Positions 26,872-35,429 of a stretch of DNA of 64,000 nucleotides are shown piece after piece. Origin of the DNA: Halothiobacillus sp. (lineage in GTDB: Bacteria; Pseudomonadota; Gammaproteobacteria; Halothiobacillales; Halothiobacillaceae); NCBI GenBank assembly GCA_016278265.1, contig JADQCE010000001.1:855564-919563 (forward strand). Reading direction: 5' to 3'. The position numbers were made by a program, and so were the translations under genes. Each line of letters opens with the position of its first letter. Within the stretch, counting starts at the first letter, position 1. The notes under the pieces were generated by a model. That model worked only from the letters and a program-made list of their open reading frames with translations, made no database searches and was not told the DNA's origin.

Positions 26872-27550
26872 GACGTCTTGTCTTCCGGTTGGTGGCTGGT
26901 CGGGAAAGTGTATGGGATGGAATACTGCGGGGAAAACGCGACAGCCCATGTCGTGTCCCTTCCCGTCCCTTCCCGCCCCTAAGGTGAGGTCGACAATAAC
27001 ACCGCCGAACGGGCCACCCGCCCCTTGGCGTTGCAACGCCAGAACGCACTCTGCCGGCTCCGGAGTCGGCGGGCAAAGCGTGCCGATGATCTACGCCCTG
27101 ATCAACACGGCCACGTCACCGGGCTCCCCCTGTTCCGCAACCAGCACGCCATGATCGACTGGAGACCACATGGTCGATGCCGCCGATCGGCTTGCGTCCT
27201 GGAATGCCGACCTGGTCGACGGTCAAGCGAACGGACCAACAAGAATTCCGATCTGCGTTTGCCAGCCGCTGTTGGTGAAACCCTTAAAGAATTCAGCCGC
27301 TTGGTCAGACCAAAAAAGAAGCGCATGTTGTGTGCGTTGACGAACAGACGGTAGCCGAATCCGGCCCCAATATGCATGGCAGCAAATTGAGTTGCATCGT
27401 TCCCATTGGGTGGTGCCAAAATATAAAAAAGATTCGACTGACTCAATTCTGTTCGGGTTTGAATTTAACGAACGATTGCCAGAAATGATAACGGATCTAA
27501 TCATCGTCAGGGCCTGAATTATGAGTGTCTTATAAATCGAGGATTAGATT
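26872..27550. other. Intergenic region between recC and the diguanylate cyclase gene
   Basis: This 679-base gap has no convincing gene. Its left half is GC-rich and contains a perfect 16-base palindrome (27026-27041). Its plus-strand translation near 27105-27160 has fragments resembling a GGDEF start (HVTGLPLFRNQH), and near 27171 a PAS-like fragment (DRLASWNADLVDG). These may be debris of an older signalling gene. The right half (27300-27550) is AT-rich and is colinear with the decayed region at 33.16-33.34 kb. Two small minus-strand frames here lack any coding support. Confidence 0.5.
27026..27041. promoter_or_regulatory. Perfect 16-bp palindrome, possible operator
   Basis: TGGCGTTGCAACGCCA is its own reverse complement. 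It contains GTTGCAAC, which is also at the heart of the palindrome upstream of the fap operon (35154-35168). It lies about 510 bases before the diguanylate cyclase start and about 155 bases upstream of recC. A shared DNA-binding protein is possible but unproven. Confidence 0.4.
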
Positions 27551-28864
27551 ATGTCCAGTTATCGCTCCTTATTACCACTTGTGGTTGATGCGCAAACCTA
27601 CGTGGCGCCGTCTTATGGCCACCCTTTCGGTGATGCATTACCGATTGGCGTTCTGGTCACGGATCGATTTGGTAAATGCATTTACAGCAACAAGGCCTAC
27701 CAGAAACTCTGCGGCTGCTCCAACGAGGAGATTATCGGCTCCCCCTGGAATTCGGCCATTCACCCGCAAGATCAAGAAGAGGCGGTCATTCACTGGAATG
27801 CCGCTTTGCAGAAACGGGAGCCATTCCGGTTCGAGACGCGCTTGCAGAGCTCAACCGGGGAGGTCATCTGGACTCGTCGCAGCGTGGCTTTCCTGGACGA
27901 CAACGTACCTGCACTTGGCTACGTGCACACGATAGACGACATCAGTACGTACAAGGCCAACGAGACGGCGTGGCTGGCGGCCGAGGAACAGCTTTCCGAG
28001 GAAAAGGAACGGGCACAGGTCACCCTGAATTCAATTGGCGATGCGGTATTGAGTACCGACATGGATGGCCGTGTCGTCTACATGAATGGCGTGGCGGAGG
28101 GGTTGACCGGATTCAGTTGCGAGGAAGCCGTCGGTCGGTGCTTGGGGGAGGTTTTCCGCGCGGTGGATGCTCACAACCATCAGCCAGTCGCTGATCCCGC
28201 CCGGCGGGCCATCCAGTCCAACAGTATTGTCGCTCTGCAAGCAAACTCCTTGTTGGTGGCCCGCGACGGTTCGCAGGTGGCGATCGAGGATTCGGCAGCA
28301 CCGATACGAAATCGAGAGGGAGTCATCATCGGGGCGGTAATCGTGTTCCACGACGCGCGCTTTTCCCGAGACACCACGGCTCGGATGGAACATCTGGCGA
28401 GGCATGACGCACTCACCGGTCTCTATAACCGCAATGCTTTCTACGAGCGATTCGAGCAATCCCAGGAACTGGCACGACGGCACGACACGCAGATGGGCGT
28501 GCTGTTCATCGATATTGATAATTTCAAGTCGATCAATGATCGGCTCGGCCATGACAGCGGCGACAAGCTGTTGCTTGAATTGGCACGCAAACTGAAGTTG
28601 AGCGTAAGGACAACGGATACGGTCTGCCGTTATGGCGGCGATGAGTTCGTGGTGTTGCTAGGCGAGATCGCCCAGCCGGCTCAAGCCTTTGCCGTTGCCG
28701 ATAAAATACGCGAAACGGCCGCCGCCCTGATGGAAATCAATGGCCATGAGATCGCACTTCAGCTTAGTATCGGAGTGAGTGTTTATCCCGACGATGGGGT
28801 GAACGCCGATGAACTCTTGAGAAAAGCGGATAAGGCGATGTACGGTAAGAAACTGATGAATTAA
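27551..28864 (+). CDS. PAS-PAS-GGDEF diguanylate cyclase
   Basis: The 437-residue protein should make c-di-GMP from GTP. PAS 1 covers about residues 25-140 (LPIGVLVTDRFGKCIYSN), PAS 2 about 150-275 (IGDAVLSTDMDGRVVYMN), and the GGDEF domain about 280-437. The catalytic motif is RYGGDEF (360-366), and the product-inhibition I-site RxxD is intact as RTTD (353-356), five residues before GGDEF. The DALTGLYNR helix that opens the domain is also present. There are no membrane segments, so it is cytosolic; the PAS domains may bind haem, flavin or a small ligand. Its 5' half and leader are duplicated in decayed form at 33.17-33.66 kb. Confidence 0.92.
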   Translation: MSSYRSLLPLVVDAQTYVAPSYGHPFGDALPIGVLVTDRFGKCIYSNKAYQKLCGCSNEEIIGSPWNSAIHPQDQEEAVIHWNAALQKREPFRFETRLQSSTGEVIWTRRSVAFLDDNVPALGYVHTIDDISTYKANETAWLAAEEQLSEEKERAQVTLNSIGDAVLSTDMDGRVVYMNGVAEGLTGFSCEEAVGRCLGEVFRAVDAHNHQPVADPARRAIQSNSIVALQANSLLVARDGSQVAIEDSAAPIRNREGVIIGAVIVFHDARFSRDTTARMEHLARHDALTGLYNRNAFYERFEQSQELARRHDTQMGVLFIDIDNFKSINDRLGHDSGDKLLLELARKLKLSVRTTDTVCRYGGDEFVVLLGEIAQPAQAFAVADKIRETAAALMEINGHEIALQLSIGVSVYPDDGVNADELLRKADKAMYGKKLMN

Positions 28865-28930
28865 AAGGGGGCTGACGTGTTGCAGTTCCAACGCTAGCAA
28901 GCCGCTACAGGCCGACACGTCCGTTTTAGT
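28863..28930. terminator. Convergent bidirectional terminator-like hairpin
   Basis: GACGTGT (28874-28880) pairs with ACACGTC (28915-28921), flanked by TTAAAAG on the left and GTTTTAG on the right. It lies exactly between the convergent cyclase and Crp/Fnr genes and could terminate both. The loop is long (34 bases), so the structure is only moderately convincing. Confidence 0.45.
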
Positions 28931-29645
28931 AATTGGCAATCAGGCGGTCGGTTTCGCGCTTGACCACGGCGTAGCATTCGCAACTGTTTTCTTCGAGCCC
29001 TGGTCTGTCCAGCACGGTTATGTGCCCGCGGTGGTATTCGATAATACCCAGTTTTTGTAGTTTGCTGGCGGCCTCGGTGACGCCTTCGCGCCGCACACCG
29101 AGCATTTTTGCGATGAGTTCCTGGGTCATGTTCAATTGGTTGCCTTGGAGGCGATCAAGGGATAACAGCAGCCAGCGACACAACTGCTGATCGATTGAGT
29201 GATGGCGATTGCAGACGGCCGTCTGCGACATCTGGGTGATCAGTGCTTGGGTGAAGCGCAGCATCAGCAGCCGCACCTCGGAATCATTTTCGAACTCGGC
29301 CTTCATTTCCGAGGTTGATATCCGATAGGCGAATCCCTTGCTTTGTACAACCGTTCGGCTGGGGGTGCTGTCGCCACCCAGGAACACGGAAACACCGGCC
29401 ATTCCCTCGTTGCCCACGACCGATATTTCGGCCGAAGCGCCGTTATGCATCACGGACAGCAGTGAAATGATGCAATCGGTGGGGAAATAGACAAATTCGA
29501 TCATCTGACCAGATTCGTGGATCGTATCGCCGAGGTGCATTTCGACGAGTTTGAGGCGCCGGAAAATTCGTGCTTTCGCACTGGGGGACATGGCGGCCAG
29601 CAACAGGTTTTGTTCGTGGAAGGGTGATGAACTGGGCATAGACAC
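28926..29645 (-). CDS. Crp/Fnr-family transcriptional regulator
   Basis: The 239-residue protein has an N-terminal cyclic-nucleotide-binding-type beta roll (about 20-140; LKLVEMHLGDTIHESGQ, GNEGMAGVSVFLGG) and a C-terminal winged helix-turn-helix (about 165-230; MTQELIAKMLGVRREGVTEAASKL, of which AKMLGVRREGVTEA is the recognition unit). It lacks the four-cysteine pattern of FNR. The beta roll lacks the cAMP-binding Arg-Ser motif of CRP. This subgroup is often annotated near PAS/response proteins and its ligand is unknown. It is transcribed toward the cyclase gene. Confidence 0.85.
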   Translation of the reverse strand: MSMPSSSPFHEQNLLLAAMSPSAKARIFRRLKLVEMHLGDTIHESGQMIEFVYFPTDCIISLLSVMHNGASAEISVVGNEGMAGVSVFLGGDSTPSRTVVQSKGFAYRISTSEMKAEFENDSEVRLLMLRFTQALITQMSQTAVCNRHHSIDQQLCRWLLLSLDRLQGNQLNMTQELIAKMLGVRREGVTEAASKLQKLGIIEYHRGHITVLDRPGLEENSCECYAVVKRETDRLIANY

Positions 29646-29648
29646 CTT

Positions 29649-29664
29649 AGAGGCTAACGCCTCT
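29649..29664 (-). promoter_or_regulatory. Hairpin abutting the Crp/Fnr gene ribosome binding site
   Basis: On the minus strand AGAGGC and GCCTCT form a six-base stem closed by GTTA, immediately followed by AAGG and then the ATG at 29645. A hairpin this close to the Shine-Dalgarno could modulate translation or be a protein-binding site. The evidence is the symmetry and position only. Confidence 0.35.
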
Positions 29665-29890
29665 TGTCAATCAGGCAGAGGCGATGAGAAAAACGGGGTA
29701 GAAGCATCGGATTCTGGGCGTGGTTCGACACCCTGCGGAGGCGGTTTGAATCCCAAGCGGCGGATCCGAGCTTGGATCGTCGGAATCTTTCCATGGGTGA
29801 ACACGAACTCAAATCCTCCCATATGCTTGCGGTGTTTGCCCCGGCTCTCGGCTTCGGCAGCACACTCGAGACCAACCGGAAAAACAGGCG

Positions 29891-32419
29891 TCAGTCCTGA
29901 CGGCTCTCCCGTAACGAGGACTCGAGGTTCTTGGTATCGGTAATGTCGACCAAGGTGATCACCACCCCGTCGATGACGTTATCTATCCTCCGGTAGGGGA
30001 TGATCTTGACGGAAAACCAGCGATCCTCGTTGGTCGTGATCTGCTTCTCGGTGACCGTCAGGTTGTCGAGGGTCTTGCGGGCGTCTTCCTCGAGCTCCGG
30101 GTAATCGAGACTGGAGGTCAGGTCGCTCAGTGGACGCCCGATGTCGCTTTCGCGCAGGTTGATAATTGCCGTGGCCCGCTCAGCATAGCGCCTTACGTTC
30201 AGGTCCTTGTCCAGGAAAAGAACGGCGATTTCAATGCTGTTGAGCACGTTCTGCATGTCGCTTTGAGCGAGCGCCAGATCATCCAGTTTGGTTTGCAACT
30301 CGGAGTTGATGGTCTGAAGCTCTTCGTTCATCGACTGCATTTCTTCCTTGGATGTCGTGAGCTCTTCATTGGCTGACTGCAGTTCTTCGTTGGTGGATTG
30401 AAGCTGTTCGTTGGATGCCTGCAGCTTTTCCCGCGTGTACGTTGCCTGAAGCCGCAGTCTTTCAATCTCCTTCTGATACCGCTGGCTTTCCGTCGTTTGG
30501 TCGGATTGTGCGCCCAGGGCAGGGGGGCTGCCGGTGCCTGGACCCGGGGTGGGTGCGTCGCGAAACACCACCATGGTCATGTCCTTCAGGGCATCGTTTT
30601 CACGGAGGGCCTGAATGCTGACATCCACTGCCTGGGTGCCGGCGTCGGTCTTTACCGGTACCCCGGTAAGCTCGAGCGGCTCGGCGTCGTCCATCTCCTG
30701 CTGCAGGGCGGTATACAGCGCTTCGCGCAGACCGTCACGGGCCATTGCATAGATGTTCCAATTGGCCTTGCCGGCTGCTGGTTCCAGATACCTGCCGGTG
30801 CGCCCACTGATATACACGATATCCGCATCCGCGTTGACCACGACCGCGGCCGGTGCATAACACTGCAGCAGCATATGGTCGGCGGCGGATTGTAGGGTGT
30901 TGGTACTCTCCTGCAACTGACCCTTGCTGGGTGCGACGGGAATCTTTTTATTCAAGCTGGACATTGGTGGGAAGGATGTAAGCAGGAAGTCAGAATGGCG
31001 GACAGCTGAGCTGGGTTTTTGTCGGTAAAGTCGCATTTTAGGTTTGATTGGCTCAAACATATTATTCATTTTACCGATGGTTTCCGACGCACCCAACATG
31101 AGCAATCCCTTGGGACGAAGGCTGTAGTGGAAAAGGGGCAATATCCACCGTTGCAGCGTTACGTCAAAATAAATGAGCAGATTGCGGCATGTAATTATGT
31201 CCAGGTTAGTGAACGGGGGGTCGAGAATGACATTGTGCGGCGCAAACAATACCGTGTCCCGTATTTTTGGCCGTATCTGATAATGATTGTCATTCTTGAT
31301 GAAAAACCGCGCCAGCCGATTCTTGGAGACGAACTTTTCAATATCGTGTGGGTATTGGCCCCGGCGCGCGACAACGATGGCGTCCGGGCTGATGTCGGTG
31401 GCGAAAATTTGAAGGTTCGCATCCCGCGCCGGTGTGGCGTGTTCCAGCGCTTCGGTGAATGCCATGGCCAGGGAATAAGCCTCTTCGCCGCTCGAACAGC
31501 CGACTACCCAGGCTCGCAGGGTATGTCCCTCTGGTTGGCCCTTGATCAGTTCTGGCAGGGCTTCTTTGATGAGGTAGTCCCAGGTGTCCGGATCCCGGAA
31601 AAACTCCGTAACGCCGATCAAGAGTTCCCGGAATAACATCTGCACTTCCTGCTTGTTATTGACTAGGAAGTCGGTGTAATCGGACAGATCCGAAATCCGG
31701 TGGATCGCCATCCGACGCTCGACCCGGCGGTTAAGGGACGAGGGTTTGTAGTGCGAAAAGTCATGTCTGGTGTGCTCTTGCAGCACGCTGAGCAGTGGGA
31801 TCAGTCGCGTCAGAGACTCGGGGGGCTGGTGATCACGATCAGGGGTTTTATCTCGCTCGGGAACCTGCCGCACATACGCCAGGATCCGAGCCGGCATTTC
31901 ATCCGGCGGTGCCACGATATCGGCACAATCTGCCGCGATGGCACTTTTCGGCATGGCGTCGAACTGCGCTGAATCGGGAGTTTGCGCCACCGTCAGGCCG
32001 CCAGTGGCCTTGATGGCCTGCATGCCCAGGGTGCCATCAGACCCCATACCCGAGAGCACCACGGCAATGGCCCGTTCGTTCTGGGCGCTGGCCAGCGATG
32101 TAAACAACACATTGATTGGCAGGCGCAGCCCCCGCGTCTCCTCCGGCAGCTTTAGCTTCAGGGTGTCGTTGAGTACTCGCAGCTCCCGGTTTGGCGGGAT
32201 GACGTAGATTGAATTCGCGTGTATCGGCATGTCCTGACGAGCTTCATACACCGGCATCTCGGTATGGCGCTGCAAGAGCTCCGGCAACAGGGATTTCTGG
32301 GTCGGGTCGACGTGCTGCACCACCAGAAATGCCATGCCCGTGTCGCTGGGCATGGTGTCGAAAAAGGCTTCGAACGACGCCAGGCCACCGGCAGAGGCGC
32401 CAATACCAACGATATACAT
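29891..32419 (-). CDS. CheB-CheR fusion protein with coiled coil and PAS domain
   Basis: The 842-residue protein joins a CheB methylesterase domain (1-185; catalytic Ser9 in GASAGG, His36 in QHVDP, Asp128 in GMGSDGT), a CheR methyltransferase domain (about 207-455; SAM motif WVVGCSSGEEAYSLA at 304-318), a long Gln/Glu-rich coiled coil (about 645-715) and a C-terminal PAS domain (about 720-835). It has no receiver domain. Such fusions occur in many bacteria apart from standard chemotaxis operons and usually accompany PAS proteins or kinases. Here no chemoreceptor or CheA is nearby, so the target is unknown. The ATG overlaps the upstream PAS gene stop. Confidence 0.9.
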   Translation of the reverse strand: MYIVGIGASAGGLASFEAFFDTMPSDTGMAFLVVQHVDPTQKSLLPELLQRHTEMPVYEARQDMPIHANSIYVIPPNRELRVLNDTLKLKLPEETRGLRLPINVLFTSLASAQNERAIAVVLSGMGSDGTLGMQAIKATGGLTVAQTPDSAQFDAMPKSAIAADCADIVAPPDEMPARILAYVRQVPERDKTPDRDHQPPESLTRLIPLLSVLQEHTRHDFSHYKPSSLNRRVERRMAIHRISDLSDYTDFLVNNKQEVQMLFRELLIGVTEFFRDPDTWDYLIKEALPELIKGQPEGHTLRAWVVGCSSGEEAYSLAMAFTEALEHATPARDANLQIFATDISPDAIVVARRGQYPHDIEKFVSKNRLARFFIKNDNHYQIRPKIRDTVLFAPHNVILDPPFTNLDIITCRNLLIYFDVTLQRWILPLFHYSLRPKGLLMLGASETIGKMNNMFEPIKPKMRLYRQKPSSAVRHSDFLLTSFPPMSSLNKKIPVAPSKGQLQESTNTLQSAADHMLLQCYAPAAVVVNADADIVYISGRTGRYLEPAAGKANWNIYAMARDGLREALYTALQQEMDDAEPLELTGVPVKTDAGTQAVDVSIQALRENDALKDMTMVVFRDAPTPGPGTGSPPALGAQSDQTTESQRYQKEIERLRLQATYTREKLQASNEQLQSTNEELQSANEELTTSKEEMQSMNEELQTINSELQTKLDDLALAQSDMQNVLNSIEIAVLFLDKDLNVRRYAERATAIINLRESDIGRPLSDLTSSLDYPELEEDARKTLDNLTVTEKQITTNEDRWFSVKIIPYRRIDNVIDGVVITLVDITDTKNLESSLRESRQD

Positions 32420-33021
32420 CAGGATGTCGCGGGTTGAGTCGCGGCTTCAGTGACGACCATCAGAACACAGTTACCGGCAGCTGCCGACCGCGCGCTGAGC
32501 GTCACGCGCCGGTGATCCGCAAGTTCAAACGAAGCGCTTACTGGGCCCTGTTGCCCCAGATTCGTGAGTAGTGTCTTCATGGCACCTTCCTGCCCCGGTG
32601 CCATGAGTGTATCCAAGGCCTTGCCAGCGATATCTGTCGCTGAGCCGCCGAAAAGCACGCGGGCGGCCTCGTTGCCGTCAATGATCTCACCGTCATTGGC
32701 CACGATCAGATAGGAGACGGGTGCCTGTTCGTAGAGCGACCGGTAATAATCGAGTCCCTCGCGGGCCTCATGCTCGTTGGCTTGAAGCTGCTCGTACAGG
32801 AGATCAAGCTCGACCTGATAGGTCTGCAACTCATGGAGTAACTTGAGGGCGTCGACAGCGGACTCGGGTTTCCTGGCACGCTCGTACAGCACCCGCAGTG
32901 CGTCCACGCTGAGTTTGCCGCCGCTGCCGCGCGGTGCCATACCTTGTTCGAGCAGGTCCGTGGCGCTTTGGCGCAGCCGCTCATGGCTTTCCGCATTCGG
33001 GTAGCCGTGTTTGTTGGTCAT
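32419..33021 (-). CDS. Small PAS-domain protein, partner of the CheB-CheR fusion
   Basis: The 200-residue protein has an N-terminal helical region (about 1-90, including YERARKPESAVDALKLLHELQTYQVELDLLYEQ, a heptad-rich stretch recognised by LHELQTYQVELDLL) and a PAS domain (about 92-190; APVSYLIVANDGEIIDGNEAA). The HELQTYQVELE element is characteristic of proteins paired with CheB-CheR fusions. There is no output domain. It overlaps the cheB-cheR start by four bases (ATGA), so the pair is co-translated and probably interacts through the helical regions. Confidence 0.82.
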   Translation of the reverse strand: MTNKHGYPNAESHERLRQSATDLLEQGMAPRGSGGKLSVDALRVLYERARKPESAVDALKLLHELQTYQVELDLLYEQLQANEHEAREGLDYYRSLYEQAPVSYLIVANDGEIIDGNEAARVLFGGSATDIAGKALDTLMAPGQEGAMKTLLTNLGQQGPVSASFELADHRRVTLSARSAAAGNCVLMVVTEAATQPATS

Positions 33022-33164
33022 CTTGCCCCCTTGGCAGATTCGGGTCCCAGAACGTCTCTCAAATTTAGACCCTAGGTGAGGACGACCCCAAATGAATTAC
33101 ATGGTTTAAGTCTACTCCACCTCAAGACACCCGAATAGAGCGTTTCTCGTGGTTAGAAGCATTG

Positions 33165-33665
33165 CTCGTGGTGTGTGCGTTAGCGAACAGACGGTCTCCG
33201 AGACAGACCCTAAGGTGCAGCACAACAAGCGGTATTCCACCTTTCGGGCGGGCGATGCCCGTTTTCAATAAGAGTTGACTGACGGCATTTGGGTCCGGGC
33301 TCAACGACCGATTGCCAGCGATGACAACGAAAAGGGCAGGAGGACGGCCGTGGTATTGATGGCGGTGTCAAAGTAAGGGAAACGTGGTGCGATAATCGAG
33401 CCTTGTCCCATTTCGGCGGATACGAATTCCTACGCGGTTCCGGATTATGGTGCCGCTTTGGGGTGATTCATTACCAAAAACCTGCCCTATCTTTTTGTAC
33501 GTGCACTCGACGCACGACATTGATCACATAAAGACCCTACATAAGGCGTGGATAAAGGCTGAGAATTAAAATTGGGCACCGACATTGATGACCGTTTTAG
33601 TCTATATCAGTATATTGGCGGAGCAGCCGAGCGGGTTCAGTTGCGAGGAATCCACCGGGCGACCC
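33165..33665 (+). pseudogene. Decayed copy of the PAS-GGDEF cyclase gene and its leader
   Basis: This AT-rich stretch is colinear with 27325-28140. Matching blocks are the leader block TGTGCGTT..CGAACAGACGGT (33173 versus 27331), the block CGATTGCCAG..ATGA.AACG (33308 versus 27473), TTATGG..CATTACC (33444-33475 versus 27612-27641), TACGTGCAC..GA (33499 versus 27920) and TTCAGTTGCGAGGAA (33636-33650 versus 28113-28127). Stop codons and frameshifts interrupt it, about 260 bases of PAS 1 are missing, and everything after early PAS 2 is gone. It ends about 20 bases before the sigma-54 activator start. No intact gene is present in 33022-33687. Confidence 0.8.
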
Positions 33666-33687
33666 AGAGCCAGAGGGGGATCGGCGT

Positions 33688-35085
33688 ATGGATATGCCCA
33701 AGAAAACCGCGCCAATGAGTAGCGATAGTTGCATGCTCCGGCGTTTGCCGATGTTCAGCTCGCGTGGGCAGGAGGCGGTAGACGAGGTTCGTGGGATCGC
33801 CGAATCCTTTTTCTGGCAAATTGTCGGCGTCGAGGAGCCCGATCACTTACGCCGGCAAATCAAGCGCGATAGTGTTCGAGTGGTGCTAATCGATCTTCGC
33901 GGTGCCATGCAGTCGGCGATGAGTTGGCTACCGACCTTCTGCCGGCAGTTTCCGTGCGTGCAACTGGTCGCGATCATCGAAAAGACGCAGGCCGACAATC
34001 CCGCCCACGCCAGTTTCCTGCATGCCTACTTCTTCGATTTCTGCTTTGCACCGATCGAACCCACCCGGTTGACCTTCTCGCTCGGGCACGCCTGGACCAT
34101 GGCCCGGGTAGCCGACTTGCATGTTGCGAGCGAGACCGCGTGCTGCCTGGATGGTGGCGGCACCAACGAAATCATCGGACAAAGCGAGGCCATACAAGCC
34201 GTCCGACGACAGGTCCACCGTTACGCCGGCAATCACCTGCCGGTGTTGATTACCGGTCCTACCGGCACCGGCAAGGAACTCGCTGCCCGCTCGATTCATC
34301 GGCAATCCGATCGAGCGGACAAGCCGTTCGTCGCGGTCAATTGCGGCACCCTGAGTCCCAACCTGATCCAATCGGAGTTGTTCGGCCACGAGAAGGGCGC
34401 GTTCACCGGAGCGTCGAAGCGACGGATCGGCTGGGTGGAACAGGCGCAGGGCGGCACCCTGTTTCTTGACGAGATCGGCGATCTGCCGCTGGACGTGCAG
34501 GTCAACCTGCTCCGATTTCTCCAACAGGGCGAAATCCAGCGAGTTGGCGGCGACTCCACGGTGACGGTCGATACCCGCATCATTGCCGCCACACACGTCG
34601 ACCTGAACCGTGCCGTGCTCGATGGCCAATTCCGTGAGGATCTGCTGTTCCGGCTCGATGTATTGCCCCTGGAAATGCCGCCGCTGGCCGGTCGAGGCAG
34701 CGACGTGGTCGAACTGGCTCATTTCTACCTGGAGCGTTTTTGCAACGAGCTCGGGGTCATGCGAAAGCGTCTAAGTCCGGCTACGGAAGCGTCGATGCGT
34801 TCCTATACCTGGCCGGGTAATATCCGCGAACTGATGAACAGGCTGCGTCGCGGTATCGTGTTGTCGGATGGCAATATGGTGTCGTTGCCGGAAATCGAGC
34901 CCCATCACGACGACGAATCCGACTTCCCCTCGCTAGCGCACGCTCGGGACCTCGCCGAGCGGCAAGTCATCGCTCAGGCGATCGCCCAAGCGGGTAACAA
35001 CGTCACCGAAGCCGCCCGGCTGCTGGACGTTTCCCGCTGCACCCTGCATCGACTGATTCGCAAACACGGTATGTCGGTCGACTGA
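33688..35085 (+). CDS. Sigma-54-dependent activator, FleQ/VpsR-like
   Basis: The 465-residue bacterial enhancer-binding protein has a degenerate receiver-like N-terminal domain (about 20-140; VRVVLIDLRGA, and YFFDFCFAPIEPTRL, which resembles the FDYHxLP segment of FleQ/VpsR). An AAA+ domain follows (about 160-400): Walker A GPTGTGKE (190-197), the sigma-54 contact loop GAFTGA (237-242) and Walker B GGTLFLDE (255-262). A Fis-type helix-turn-helix closes the protein (NNVTEAARLLDVSRCTLHRLI, recognised by EAARLLDVS). The intact GAFTGA loop indicates true sigma-54 activation. FleQ and VpsR bind c-di-GMP, so this protein may too. It lies directly upstream of the fap operon. Confidence 0.88.
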   Translation: MDMPKKTAPMSSDSCMLRRLPMFSSRGQEAVDEVRGIAESFFWQIVGVEEPDHLRRQIKRDSVRVVLIDLRGAMQSAMSWLPTFCRQFPCVQLVAIIEKTQADNPAHASFLHAYFFDFCFAPIEPTRLTFSLGHAWTMARVADLHVASETACCLDGGGTNEIIGQSEAIQAVRRQVHRYAGNHLPVLITGPTGTGKELAARSIHRQSDRADKPFVAVNCGTLSPNLIQSELFGHEKGAFTGASKRRIGWVEQAQGGTLFLDEIGDLPLDVQVNLLRFLQQGEIQRVGGDSTVTVDTRIIAATHVDLNRAVLDGQFREDLLFRLDVLPLEMPPLAGRGSDVVELAHFYLERFCNELGVMRKRLSPATEASMRSYTWPGNIRELMNRLRRGIVLSDGNMVSLPEIEPHHDDESDFPSLAHARDLAERQVIAQAIAQAGNNVTEAARLLDVSRCTLHRLIRKHGMSVD

Positions 35086-35153
35086 TCCCGGGGCGTGCAA
35101 CGAGCCGACTCCTTCTCCCGAAGGGCCGGTTGAAATCCCTCTGACGCTCAGAA

Positions 35154-35167
35154 TTGCAACGTTGCAA
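35154..35167. promoter_or_regulatory. Palindromic candidate upstream activator site
   Basis: TTGCAACGTTGCAA is a perfect palindrome and can also be read as two tandem copies of RTTGCAAC (35153-35160 and 35161-35168). It is positioned about 290 bases upstream of the predicted sigma-54 start site, suitable for an enhancer-binding protein. The GTTGCAAC core recurs in the palindrome at 27026-27041. Confidence 0.5.
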
Positions 35168-35429
35168 CTCCTTCCCATCCCCCTGTTATCCATCCGATCG
35201 CGCTTCCCTGGCGTGCTCCGGCGGGCTGCCGCCTTTGTGCGACCGGTGTGCCCTTGCTGCTTCACGTTCGTCGTGTATCAAAACTGAACCACGGCTGACA
35301 CCGCGGAAACGAGCCACGAGCGCGTATTGGCCATTGACCCCTCTGCGGGGTGTATCAACCCTGCATCACTTCGGCATCGTTTCGCAATTTACCGACTCCA
35401 ACTCACTGTTTTGTCGAAATTAAATTTCT

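Noticed and set aside
27102..27504. Small minus-strand frames before the cyclase
   Set aside because: Although a few residues (RLFVNAH) recur in the decayed copy, the frames are not otherwise conserved and lack ribosome binding sites. The similarity is explained by DNA duplication.
29654..29875. A 73-codon minus-strand frame between the Crp and CheB-CheR genes
   Set aside because: No homology, no ribosome binding site, and an amino-acid composition typical of noncoding sequence.
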